Shown: piece by piece, positions 28,401 through 35,141 of the stretch | How the letters are laid out: each line of letters begins with the position of its first letter | How positions within the stretch are numbered: position 1 is the first letter of the stretch | Source of the DNA: a virus | Strand: one strand, 5' to 3' | IMG/VR virus record: IMGVR_UViG_3300027763_000057 | Span: 1-64,000 of that record | Length of the DNA stretch: 64,000 nucleotides | Notes under the pieces: generated by a model | The model's database searches: none | What the model saw: the letters and a program-made list of their open reading frames with translations, nothing else | What the model was told of the DNA's origin: nothing | Program-made: the position numbers and the translations under genes

Positions 28401-30109
28401 TAGCAGAACAAGGTGTTGAAGAAAAATCACCGACCATTGGTAAAGACGGAGTAACCGATGCTGATTATAATCAAAAAAGACAAAAATATTTAGATAGAAA
28501 AATTAAAAAATTAGAAGACAATTTAAAAAATAAAAATTACGATAAAGAAGAAAAGGAAACTATAAAATATAAGGTTTCCGATAAAACCAAAAAAATGACA
28601 GATAGGGTGGTGGAGCTTGAAAAAGCGATTGCTCTAGATAGATATAAAGACCAGACTAATAAATTAAGCAAATGGGAGAAAGCTTGGGATAAAATTCAAA
28701 GCGTATTAGGAGTAAGAAGGATTGTTCAAACTGCTATAGATGCTTCTATTTGGTTTAGACAATTGGCAAAATTAACATTGAACCCTCTAAAATGGAGTAT
28801 TGCAAGGAAATTTATATTTGCGGGGGCGCAATCTGTATTTAGTCAGAAAAATTACGATAGATTAATGTACGGAATACATCAGGCACCTGATTTTGAAGAA
28901 TCAGTAAAAGATGGTATTAGATACAATGAGCTAGATAGCATTGACCCTAAAAAGCAAAACGAAATGTTCCCTAAAAGTTTTGTATTTAAAATACCTATTT
29001 TAAGGGAATTAATAACCGCATCACAAAGAATAGCGGATGCGTCTTTAAATGTCGCTCGATATGAATTGTATAATAAATACAAAAGGGAATTATTAAGAAA
29101 AGGAATAACTAGAGAAAGCGACCCTAATGAATACGAGCAGATGGCTAAACTTGTTATGAATAGTACGGGTAGTGGAAATATGCTTGAAATTTTAGAATCA
29201 AGAAAGGCAGAAAAAGTTATGGGTTCTTTATTTTATGGAGCTAGATTGATGGCTGCAAATATGAATACTCTGAATCCGATTTACTATGTTAGGATGCCTA
29301 AAGAAGTTAGAAAAATGGCAATGAAGGATTTAGCATCATATACAACTACCGTAATAGCTACAACATTAGCTTTTGCAGCAGCGGGTGGTGCTGTATCAAT
29401 GGACCCAGATGACCCTGAATTCTTGCAAGTTAGATTTAATGGTAAAGTTTATGACTTTACAGCAGGGCAAGCTGCTTATATTAGAACATTTTTAAGATGG
29501 GTTGAATTTGGTTATGCTAGAGCCGTTAAAAGTAAATTTGAAGCCGGTGAAGCAGGAGCTTTTGCTTGGAGGTCAACTTTAAGCTTTTTTAGAAATAAAT
29601 TAGCTCCAAATACCGCTTATTTAATAAATGCGTTTGTTGGTAAAAATTCTATTGGTCAAGATTTTGAACCAATGGAAATAGTTCATGTATATCCAATGTA
29701 TGCTGACGATGCTTATGAAGCTGCAAAAGAAGATGGCTTTGTATCATTATTAACCGTGCTGATGCCAAATATTTTAGGAATAGGGTATTCTAGTTATTAT
29801 TCAGACAAGGCAATGAAGCCTATTGATGAGGTAGTAAATAGAGCGCAAAATAGTGATGAATTAGACCCCGAATCAGTTAAAAAGGGAATAACTAAAAAAG
29901 AATTCGAAGAATTTGCTAAATTGCGTGATAAATTAATTGCAGAAAAAATAAAAGAATTGTATGAAGAAGGTGTATATGATACGGAAATAGGCGAATATGT
30001 GCCAATTAAAAAATCAACACCGGAAAGTATTACAGCGGCTATTATGAAGGCAAAATCAGCCGCAACAAAAGAAGCTAAATCTGAATTTAACGCCGATGAT
30101 GAAGAATAA
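19457..30109 (+). CDS. Giant multi-domain (polyvalent-type) protein with LRR array and two HExxH motifs
   Basis: 3550 residues. Visible parts in order: a duplicated NPFAEFGGE motif (about 7-15 and 21-29); a helical, Gly-rich region to about 400; a Lys/Glu/Pro-rich low-complexity part (about 770-860); a zincin-like HEVAH at about 1236-1240; a conserved-looking block with SDVRPSRQDPYGTSSMSVQI and IKNRYNHSV (about 1595-1635); 24 BspA-type leucine-rich repeats of 22 residues (about 1792-2320); a second HEAGH at about 2375; long coiled-coil-prone helices (about 2600-3060); and a C-terminal helical domain with a hydrophobic TTTVIATTLAFAAAGG near 3300. The last part resembles domains of phage polyvalent proteins. 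Directly after two ejection-type genes, it is probably carried in the virion and injected. Known as a class; this domain order I have not seen. Confidence 0.6.
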   Translation: MPEEQNNPFAEFGGEVVKKETNPFAEFGGELKKKDKATRSGYSVTPLPSQDKFDIGEEVATIGYKSPIGKAIQKDKIKGSNVAGVYNTLVGSLSSIMGGGAYMADILGAQPYMPLSVRIANADADRKKAVSFIEQARIEKGFPLITPTGVDWIGSSKQFEQQQSEFDVTPKEGGGLFSGVDFEDVRGLAFQAPKTLVEMAAGGLSGGLTFAQQSINDNAKELEESGAGDKLTDVQKVGYLFTQAAAQAALEKFSIDKILKNTGLAKSIEKKITAEVIEEFAQKGIKATAKEVQDEMVKKAAKLSTKLKNVGVKGLQSAFVEGSTEGIQQAASDAIKVTTNKIAKNEVFDEEDINKNFWKNVVNNTVMGAAMGGVAGAGLQGLSSTDKAIRQEIANETDLQNIQEQISKQVEEGNLTPEDAEAANITAQQYAEIAGKIPTTVSKEDKYKIIGGISQRNSLQQDLQKAREEMMDVDPIFRKEKQDQVDLIQAKIDETGDYLEGLATGKKPRYIKRDGRKGEETTYYKVDENGDSTPISQARYDLAKAIKKEDSRKKAPVDENRRRRVEQFDILYGVKSNNPEFDFPNSFEEFNKKIDSDPNYLSDLYKRAKKYKETGEIAEDEMGTEASFIDAINPPVEKDITIGEIVDKKGTYKNEKGTFLQEGGNIVFKNEASGEKYEVGKAAEIQEKPASEFDIKYDESLVAIDDKGNISVREKPYINRYSNPLKAINKDENGNIVSVNLETADGKKRTFKGSIAEDIAYQINLKEKSKEAPKVEPKTEPVVEKPVQVIKPVKPVVEVKEKIEEEVKPVEVKEKPKTKVEEIKTKIKSKLESFKERFAPVKKTSTQGEKIAEAKDVYKKVKEMDAPSDGAEIGLRYLADGGIVSQATVDEIAGTTANVRATLNTGRKVKTKSEESKSRDYVSGNESLDDLVHRLWEVNKQRIDIDDIKEALMDEIGNNNTRFDAAKAYLERYSPEYTQKSYEDRMSEQMQAEEEEFRRKLEEEGLEEAPFAVREATTEDVEAMQEIVADYVKDGVTALDDIKREVAKELGYNTKALRQIVEDAYNRYTTTTEVAPSEVLGAIADRVGNKMKQMFGKAAQAPVILDDANSMLDKAAELGADGAVIEFQKEQAKQQKGASVSDKTAMNDLRSKTEDKAKISIIDAAEKMITTLKSVLPNFDIVIHGSDESYNAAMKDAEIDGVVGGVGNFSYSKKKGEYSGRIDINLNKANNKTLAHEVAHGVMLKAFGDNPKLFKEFREKIASVLNESDNQTLIDFADRATYAKNDTYEEYLAELTAMLAEQETKLSTSTFQKIAAIINDIIEKITNGAFKPFEGIKRTKQIVDFFNDISESIRKGEAIKIENIKTAEELKKQAKLELEDFERIATESIADIARMFGMDLGNPVASKAQVPVEKLPRPVINGFDVLKKKLGETAAKKVREKIPFALDYPTEFIDFVTVKIPAKEDIPFIVDKMADRLDGLFRIAVDKNIETADAKGKTPEELSKEAGYVFHRTEKPDDVLVFKKDFANGEVLCTYNDVEGRMYNNLVFWLRRSEAETVLHANDLTQEYLKEESEGAVLWRNYLDGKGQKNNDGSYNLSDVRPSRQDPYGTSSMSVQIGKRGGDISIKNRYNHSVNNPDATFGNDLNSIVDGLHDAVYNIEGVPKKRQEARLPDNIVADDKGRLFKYDREINDIYISKNGYIDNGVLNLIDKSTQKIIDNYLIDSKNKSAKSLTNSSNQLIPDINKISFDKNTIKIQSDKGSLNLELVDGLLDKLSGDITRIEGRFLNFNESLTSIDLPSVKYIGQDFLYINKSLKSINLPLVETIGDEFLYYNQSLKDIDLPSASAIGDQFLRKNEILENINLPSAVIIGSNFLSDNISIKDIDLPLVQMVGYNFIFDNDILESVNLPNIRSISDSFLARNKSLKNIDLPLVNSIGNSFLLYNQAIEEVNLPLIKQIGSSFLNFHQNLKKIDFPLLKSVESEFLFSNIKLESVNLPLLERIGSEFLKNNESLTTISLPSVKNIGPRFMQNSLLTSIDLPLVETVDFNFLGDNRRLESINLPNAVYVGDKFLGNNQYIASVELPLVKDISSSFLYNAQDLVSIKLPSVETISSKFLFENKSITSIDLPLVRYIGDRFLYNNQSLSKINLPLVETIETGFLYDNQSLTSLDLPSVKKIGYDFIYENKSLAKINLPLVEKVGSAFLKNNESLTKIDLPLIKYIGNQFLFFNESLKDINLPLVTDISNDFLYGNQSLETLKLPELVTVGSDFLLYNNALTTLELPKINYIGSDFLFNNTTLENFELPSDMRYFSPDGFFSKNKALANKIATASMESGVRSKAQMPMFMANQNGEDILGFSYDNRMYLNGEKLNPNTIIHEAGHIWTEWIKGNDTKLYDKGMELVEKSPYLQKAKNSKFYQEQADKLATEEQREAYFKHEALAMAIGDKGAQFVLESKKESFQDWLKTLWTKIKNLTGFKDLTAEEFQNLTFDQFSKMAVKEILGTEGAVEKLNSIKSFRNKKKFIKDNLKYESNKNAIDELDFTEEDFIEIAKSNFDLSTFKNIKDAVQKRSTKKVFQPKQGEVGEAGGGRRRVEPRIEGEGITGEEGEAAQPQGTTQIPEEIQNIGLENQDVDYVRITKAELSKLRESLGLPAYKGLPIENREMLREAAQEMIKKGVSVESLYDKIKLGNVLSNYENAFMSEYRAALDVELKNNPSQELLAKITEFADVFQKSASQTGKALESLKIMKKLNEANTLSNFLLTRQEDKGFPLTPKMMVEETAKFEKVQKAKKELKESVENDIINQVKTEAENELKKEGKAKVKKSHEEFVKERKAALVAAKEALKKLRSGEQGLMVSAPGLNELVAIAPHINKYVKSLFAEGVSKLDDIVTEVHKEFSELVDGLTKRDVLDVIAGKHNLKKITPNEINAGLRLLRREADLLGLLEKARLGEDRAKSESQMAEKSKRVQELEKKIKEVKELNRVKELAEQGVEEKSPTIGKDGVTDADYNQKRQKYLDRKIKKLEDNLKNKNYDKEEKETIKYKVSDKTKKMTDRVVELEKAIALDRYKDQTNKLSKWEKAWDKIQSVLGVRRIVQTAIDASIWFRQLAKLTLNPLKWSIARKFIFAGAQSVFSQKNYDRLMYGIHQAPDFEESVKDGIRYNELDSIDPKKQNEMFPKSFVFKIPILRELITASQRIADASLNVARYELYNKYKRELLRKGITRESDPNEYEQMAKLVMNSTGSGNMLEILESRKAEKVMGSLFYGARLMAANMNTLNPIYYVRMPKEVRKMAMKDLASYTTTVIATTLAFAAAGGAVSMDPDDPEFLQVRFNGKVYDFTAGQAAYIRTFLRWVEFGYARAVKSKFEAGEAGAFAWRSTLSFFRNKLAPNTAYLINAFVGKNSIGQDFEPMEIVHVYPMYADDAYEAAKEDGFVSLLTVLMPNILGIGYSSYYSDKAMKPIDEVVNRAQNSDELDPESVKKGITKKEFEEFAKLRDKLIAEKIKELYEEGVYDTEIGEYVPIKKSTPESITAAIMKAKSAATKEAKSEFNADDEE
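19475..19548 (+). repeat. Duplicated NPFAEFGGE coding motif
   Basis: Two nearly identical 24-26 base copies, starting near 19475 and 19517, each encode NPFAEFGGE and are separated by a Lys/Glu linker. Short motifs of this look appear at the N-terminus of many large phage virion proteins, where they may bind a partner in the particle. Confidence 0.7.
24830..26415 (+). repeat. 24 tandem leucine-rich repeats (66-base unit)
   Basis: Units of 22 residues follow the pattern LxxIxLPxxxxIGxxFLxxNxS; one unit is a residue short and the last is longer. They match BspA/Treponema-type LRRs, which bind proteins or surfaces. Unit sequences vary at the DNA level, so the array is old or under selection to diverge. 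Confidence 0.9.
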
Positions 30110-30122
30110 CTAAAAACAAAAC

Positions 30123-30434
30123 ATGGAAACACTAGAAGAACTAAAACACAAACTTTCACTTTATGAACAAAATGGCGCAGCCAAATTATTTTACGCTTTA
30201 AATAGGAAAGCGAATGAGATGGCTGACTTATTGAATAAAACCAATATAAGTCATTTGTTACTTGACGACCCTAAAGACAAAACATTTGAAAGACTAAAAG
30301 TTATCTGGAATGACAGCGCTAGTATTTCCGCAGCTATAAAAGAGTTAGGAATTTCGGCGGGTGTTACCGGAGATGAGCAGAAAGATATAGTCAAAAAACC
30401 ATTTGTTGAAACTATAGCAGAGTCAAGAAAATAA
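30123..30434 (+). CDS. Hypothetical, possible terminase small subunit
   Basis: 103 residues, helical throughout (LEELKHKLSLYEQNGAAK, then SASISAAIKELGISAGV). It shares its last base with the start of the large terminase gene, the usual place of the small subunit, which binds the packaging site on DNA. A helix-turn-helix is not obvious, so the call rests on position. Confidence 0.45.
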   Translation: METLEELKHKLSLYEQNGAAKLFYALNRKANEMADLLNKTNISHLLLDDPKDKTFERLKVIWNDSASISAAIKELGISAGVTGDEQKDIVKKPFVETIAESRK

Positions 30435-32482
30435 TGTTTGATAAAATAAAAATATACGGGGTAGAAATTAATCTACCTCCCGTCCCTGATGAGGTTGAGA
30501 ATTGGGGAACTGATATTGCTAGTGAGCAGTATTGGAGAAGAAGAGAATTGCCTAAATTTTTTGAATCGGTAGAATACGATAAAGAGGGTAATGCATTATT
30601 GGATTTAGAACAATCTTATTTTGCAGGAAGAGAAGTGGATAGATGTAAGAAAGGTTTTTGGTTTTATAACAATGGAGTGCCAACTTTTCTTACAGGTAAA
30701 CACTATTTTTATTTGCAATGGTGGAAATTAGAGGATGATATTTATGGCGATTTTAGAGATGCAGACAGGCGTTATTTTTTGTTTTTAGACCATTGGGAAA
30801 AAACGCCTTGGTGTTTAGGTGTTGTTAGAGGTAAAAAACGTAGAGAAGGTGCGACATCGCAGGCGACATCAAATATCGTTTATGAGTGTATCTTCTATAA
30901 AAATAGCTTTTGCGGATTGACGAGCAAAACGCAGATAGATGCCAAGGCTGCATTTACAAACATGATTTCTTTTGGGTATAGGCAATTGCCCGTGTTCTTA
31001 AAGCCAAAACAATTAAACAACAAAGACAGCGTAAGTGAACTTGTATTTGCCCATAAATCTGTAGAGATAAAAGGCGGCAAGGGAAGTACAATTGATACAG
31101 ATACAGGGCATAGGTCTAGAATTGATTATAGAGCGCCTTCTTTGAACTCTTATGACTCTGGTAGAATAAGTCGTGGGTTATTTGATGAAGGCGGAAAATG
31201 GGCAAAAGAAACGCCATTTTCAACATTCATATCAATCGTAAGTAAAACACTTGTAAAAGGCGCTAAAAGAGTGGGTTTTATAGAATGTCCTTCAACATCA
31301 AACTCGATGACTACGGGAGGAGAGGAATTTAAGATTGTTTGGGATAATGCAGACCATACTAAATATCCAAAGACTCCTAATAGGCTTGCTAAATACTTTT
31401 CTCCGGCTTATGATGGTTACTTGGGTTTTATAGATAGGTATGGGATGAGCGTTATTGAGTCACCAAATGAAGAGCAATATAAATTTCTAGTTGAAAACTA
31501 TGTAGGCGCAGGTGACCTGAATGAAGAGGATATTAAACTAGGCGCAAAAGAATATTTACAGCAGAAAAGAAAGATTTTAGAAAGCGTACAATTAGAGGAA
31601 GAGATAAGAATGAACCCCTTTGATGAAAGGGAGATGTTTATGCTTCGGAATAATAATTGTCATTTTGATGCCGTATTACTTAACGATTTGTATGAAATAT
31701 CTAAAATAAACGAAAAAGAAGTATTAGAATATGGTAATTGGATGTGGAAAGATGGTAAACCTTTTACAGATGTTGAATGGCATCCTACAACAAAAGAGAA
31801 TGGCAGATGGACTATAGCCAAAAACTTTAAACGACCAGAAGGTGAAACATACATAACTAGGGGGTCTTTGTTTTTACCTAAAAACCCTGTTCAATTTATT
31901 ATGGGATGTGACCCGTTTCAGAATTCAGTTGTTGAATATGGCGAAGGCTCTAAAGCCACAAGCTTGGTGTTAAATAGGTATGATATTGGTATTAACGACC
32001 CTGTGTATAACATGATGTTCGTTAGCAAATATCATGCAAGACCTAGAATGGTAGAGTTATTTCACATGGATATGGTTTTGCAATGCTTTGCTTATGGTGG
32101 ACAAATATTGATAGAAGCTAAAATGGATGGCGGCTTGCGTAAGTTTTTTATAGACAACAATTGCGAACCCTTCCTGATGAGATTGCCCGAAAAAGCAAAT
32201 TATGGTATTGACCCTAACTCTGATAACAAAGCTCTTATGGTAAACCTATGGGAACAATATATTTTGACGCATGGGAAAGAAGGCAAATTGATATACCCAG
32301 AAATGATAGACGATAAGTACGATGGGCTTCTTAAATTCAATGTGAATGAAACCGAAGTAAGTGACCTTGTAATGGGTGGAGGATGGACACTTGTTGCTGA
32401 CTATTTCAAACGAGCTATTTTCAAGAAATCAGAAGATAGAATTAAAATTACAGACTTTTTTAAACAAACAAAAATAGCATAA
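30434..32482 (+). CDS. terL: Terminase large subunit
   Basis: 682 residues with an ATPase followed by a nuclease domain. The Walker-A-like segment RGKKRREGATS lies near 131-141, and FDEGG (about 250-254) supplies the Asp-Glu of Walker B. The nuclease domain shows IMGCDPF (Asp near 492), LIEAKMDGG (Glu near 560) and a later LVMGGGW. TerL packages DNA into the prohead through the portal and cuts the concatemer. The gene follows the small-subunit candidate with a one-base overlap and is directly followed by glycan genes, not by the portal. Confidence 0.9.
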   Translation: MFDKIKIYGVEINLPPVPDEVENWGTDIASEQYWRRRELPKFFESVEYDKEGNALLDLEQSYFAGREVDRCKKGFWFYNNGVPTFLTGKHYFYLQWWKLEDDIYGDFRDADRRYFLFLDHWEKTPWCLGVVRGKKRREGATSQATSNIVYECIFYKNSFCGLTSKTQIDAKAAFTNMISFGYRQLPVFLKPKQLNNKDSVSELVFAHKSVEIKGGKGSTIDTDTGHRSRIDYRAPSLNSYDSGRISRGLFDEGGKWAKETPFSTFISIVSKTLVKGAKRVGFIECPSTSNSMTTGGEEFKIVWDNADHTKYPKTPNRLAKYFSPAYDGYLGFIDRYGMSVIESPNEEQYKFLVENYVGAGDLNEEDIKLGAKEYLQQKRKILESVQLEEEIRMNPFDEREMFMLRNNNCHFDAVLLNDLYEISKINEKEVLEYGNWMWKDGKPFTDVEWHPTTKENGRWTIAKNFKRPEGETYITRGSLFLPKNPVQFIMGCDPFQNSVVEYGEGSKATSLVLNRYDIGINDPVYNMMFVSKYHARPRMVELFHMDMVLQCFAYGGQILIEAKMDGGLRKFFIDNNCEPFLMRLPEKANYGIDPNSDNKALMVNLWEQYILTHGKEGKLIYPEMIDDKYDGLLKFNVNETEVSDLVMGGGWTLVADYFKRAIFKKSEDRIKITDFFKQTKIA

Positions 32483-33108
32483 TGGCATGGACTGACTTTT
32501 TTACGAAAATATTCGTTATAAATTTACCAGAAAGAACTGATAGGTTATTAGACATAGCCGGAGAGCTAAATAAATGGAGTATCCCATATGAACTAATTAA
32601 TGCTATTAAGCATGAAAAAGGAGCAGAAGGATTACGCCTTACTGTGCAGGGGATATTTGAAAAGGCTGTTGAAAATAAATGGGATTCGGTATTGATTTTT
32701 GAAGATGACGCAATGTTTGTTGAATCATGCGGCAATCCTAATGAAACAATGGAAATGGTAGTAAAACAACTACCCGAAGCTTGGCATATATTATTATTAG
32801 GAGCGCAAGTTACTGGTGGTTTTAAAGCAAGAATATCCCCTAATATATTACGAGTAGAGAAAGCTTTTGCCACTCACGCTTGGGCTTTATCATTGCAGGG
32901 AATGAAAGAGATATTGATTCAGGGTTTATATGCCCCAATAGATAATTGCATTGTTGAAAAAATACAACCTATGCAAGAAACTTACATAACATACCCGTTG
33001 CTTTGCACACAGAAAGAGGGAATGTCTGACATAGGCGGTCAATTTATAGATTGGCGACCATTCATAGAAAATAGATATTATCAAAAACTAGGAGAAGTAC
33101 AATTATGA
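32482..33108 (+). CDS. GT25-family glycosyltransferase
   Basis: 208 residues. IFVINLPERTDRLLDIA at the start and SVLIFEDDAMFVE near residue 73 (the metal-binding EDD) are the hallmarks of family 25 (LPS-type beta-1,4-galactosyltransferases and collagen Lys-glycosyltransferases). A C-terminal CTQKEGMSDI part is also typical. It should transfer a sugar from an activated donor to a glycan or protein acceptor. It overlaps TerL by one base and the next gene by four (ATGA), so it opens the glycan cassette. Confidence 0.85.
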   Translation: MAWTDFFTKIFVINLPERTDRLLDIAGELNKWSIPYELINAIKHEKGAEGLRLTVQGIFEKAVENKWDSVLIFEDDAMFVESCGNPNETMEMVVKQLPEAWHILLLGAQVTGGFKARISPNILRVEKAFATHAWALSLQGMKEILIQGLYAPIDNCIVEKIQPMQETYITYPLLCTQKEGMSDIGGQFIDWRPFIENRYYQKLGEVQL

Positions 33109-33800
33109 GAACATTATCAATCTGCATACCTACTTGGAATAGAGTAGAAATGACATTAAATAGTTTTAAAGATGTTTATAATGATGATAGGGTAGAAGCT
33201 ATTATTATCGTAGATGACGCAAGCGAAATGCATATTTATAACAAATTAAAGGAGGAGTGTGATAAATTATCTAAAGTTAAGTTATATAGAAATTTGACTA
33301 ATAGAGATTGTTATGCTAATAAATATGTATCCATTAGCTTATCCCCCACCGACTATTGCATTATATTAGACTCTGATAATCAAATAGATACATCGTACCT
33401 TGATAAAATTTTTGAACAAGAATGGGCAAAAGATATGATTTTAGCTCCTGATTGGGCAAAGCCAACATTTAATTATACAGAATACTCGGATTTAATAATC
33501 AGCAAAGACAATCTAAAAGAATACATAGATAAGCCAATGTTTGAAACTTGTTTAAATTGTATGAATTATTTTGTAAACAAAAATGCTTATTGTGATGTTT
33601 GGGATGCTACAACAGACCCCGTAACAAGTGATAGCTTATTTCAAAATTACAATTGGCTAATGTCAGATAAGTATATTCATATTGTTCACGGATTAAGGTA
33701 TAATCATTTGGTTCATAATCAATCTCATTATATAAATAATGTTCAAAGAACAGGTGATTTTAGAGAAATATTATTAGAAAAAATTAGGAAGTTAAATTAA
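33105..33800 (+). CDS. GT2-family glycosyltransferase
   Basis: 231 residues with the GT-A opening TLSICIPTWNRVEMTLNSF, then AIIIVDDASE and YCIILDSDNQ, in which the acidic pair would bind the metal of the nucleotide sugar. The family makes beta-linked glycans. Placed between GT25 and GT11 genes with a four-base overlap upstream. The acceptor cannot be told from sequence. Confidence 0.85.
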   Translation: MRTLSICIPTWNRVEMTLNSFKDVYNDDRVEAIIIVDDASEMHIYNKLKEECDKLSKVKLYRNLTNRDCYANKYVSISLSPTDYCIILDSDNQIDTSYLDKIFEQEWAKDMILAPDWAKPTFNYTEYSDLIISKDNLKEYIDKPMFETCLNCMNYFVNKNAYCDVWDATTDPVTSDSLFQNYNWLMSDKYIHIVHGLRYNHLVHNQSHYINNVQRTGDFREILLEKIRKLN

Positions 33801-33817
33801 ATTAATTAATTTTACAT

Positions 33818-34555
33818 ATGGTATCTTTTACAAATGCGGGAAGAATGGGTAATTGGCTTTTTGAAGCGGCTACAGCAATGGCTTACGCTTTAAAGCATGA
33901 TTTAGATTTTACTGTTCCAAATGTAAGCAGCAATCCAAAATGGAATCCTATTTATTGTTTACATTTAGTAAACTCTAGTTACAATCCTGATATTGAAAAA
34001 ATACAATTATGGGAAGGGAAGCACTCGTATGAAGAGTTGCCTTTTGAAGAATCTTGGAGGGATAAAAATATAATAGTTGAAGGTTACAGGCAAACTGCAA
34101 AATACTTTGATGAATACAGAAGTGAGATTTTATATTTGTTAAAATTTGACTGGGTAAAGAAAGAGGGATATGTTGCAGTTCATGTTAGACGAGGAGATTA
34201 TGTTACTTTAAGAGAAAAGCATCCTGAAGTTACTATTGAATGGTATGAAAAAGCTATGGCTATGTTTCCTGATTATAAATTCAAGTTTTTTTCTGATGAC
34301 ATTGCTTGGTGTATGGATGCGTTTAAGCATAGAAATGATTGCGAGTATTCCGGAAACACAGATGAACAAAGTGATTTAATAGAAATGAGTTGGTGTGAGC
34401 ATCAAATATGTTCGCCTTCAACATTTTCATGGTGGGGAGCTTATTTAAATAGAAACGAAAATAAAAAAGTAATATTCCCGCAATTTTGGTTTAGCGCAGG
34501 ATGGTGCGGATTAGATACAAGCGATATTGTAAACCCTGAATGGATAAAATTATGA
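33818..34555 (+). CDS. GT11-family (alpha-1,2-fucosyltransferase-like) glycosyltransferase
   Basis: 245 residues. The order GRMGNWLFEAATAMAYAL, GYRQTAKYFDEY, HVRRGDYV (the donor-binding HxRRxDY motif), FFSDDIAWC, and DLIEMSWCEHQICSPSTFSW ending in WWGAYL is diagnostic for family 11. These enzymes use GDP-L-fucose and can accept the close analogue GDP-L-galactose. No fucose synthesis genes are in the window, but a GDP-mannose 3,5-epimerase-like gene follows, which could supply GDP-L-galactose. Ends by overlapping the next gene. Confidence 0.9.
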   Translation: MVSFTNAGRMGNWLFEAATAMAYALKHDLDFTVPNVSSNPKWNPIYCLHLVNSSYNPDIEKIQLWEGKHSYEELPFEESWRDKNIIVEGYRQTAKYFDEYRSEILYLLKFDWVKKEGYVAVHVRRGDYVTLREKHPEVTIEWYEKAMAMFPDYKFKFFSDDIAWCMDAFKHRNDCEYSGNTDEQSDLIEMSWCEHQICSPSTFSWWGAYLNRNENKKVIFPQFWFSAGWCGLDTSDIVNPEWIKL

Positions 34556-35139
34556 TTCAATTAACTATGTTTGATTTTCAGCATTTCTATCAAAGGATTG
34601 CAAAAGAGCTTCCAGATGATTGCAAAGTTTGTGAAGTTGGTGTTGCTGATGGCGATAGTGCCATTTACCTAGCACAAGAAATAAATAGGCTTGGCAAGAA
34701 ATTTAAGTTGTATATGGTAGATAACATGGATTATGGTGGTTATCTGCAAATGAAGACTATTTACCAAAATATTATAAAAAGCGGTTTAGGAGAGTTTATT
34801 GAAGTAGTTCCGTTTGCAAGTTTAGAAGCAGTAAAATTATTCAATGATGGTTACCTTGATTTTTGCTTTATTGATTCGTCACATACTTACGATGATACAA
34901 AAAAAGAAATAAAAGCTTGGTATCCAAAAGTAAAAGACGAAAGTATATTAGCAGGGCATGATTACAATGCTTCTGATGTAAGAAAAGCGGTTGATGAAAT
35001 TGTTCCGAAAGCATTTGTAAGAGATGATGTTAACGAGCAAAGTTTTAATCCAGAAATTGTGTTACATTCTGAAGATACTTTAAATGAATGGGGTTTATGG
35101 TGGTTTAAAAAGCAATGGTATTTAAAATTAAATAAATAA
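34552..35139 (+). CDS. Class I SAM-dependent methyltransferase
   Basis: 195 residues from the ATG at 34552, chosen because its ATGA overlaps the GT11 stop; a second ATG in frame lies 12 bases upstream. Motif I is CKVCEVGVADGDSAIYLAQE, and YLDFCFIDSSHTYDDTKKEI is motif IV with the Asp-Ser-His pattern of Methyltransf_24-type enzymes. It probably O-methylates a sugar or sugar-modified acceptor in the cassette. The target is not deducible. Confidence 0.75.
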   Translation: MIQLTMFDFQHFYQRIAKELPDDCKVCEVGVADGDSAIYLAQEINRLGKKFKLYMVDNMDYGGYLQMKTIYQNIIKSGLGEFIEVVPFASLEAVKLFNDGYLDFCFIDSSHTYDDTKKEIKAWYPKVKDESILAGHDYNASDVRKAVDEIVPKAFVRDDVNEQSFNPEIVLHSEDTLNEWGLWWFKKQWYLKLNK

Positions 35140-35141
35140 TT

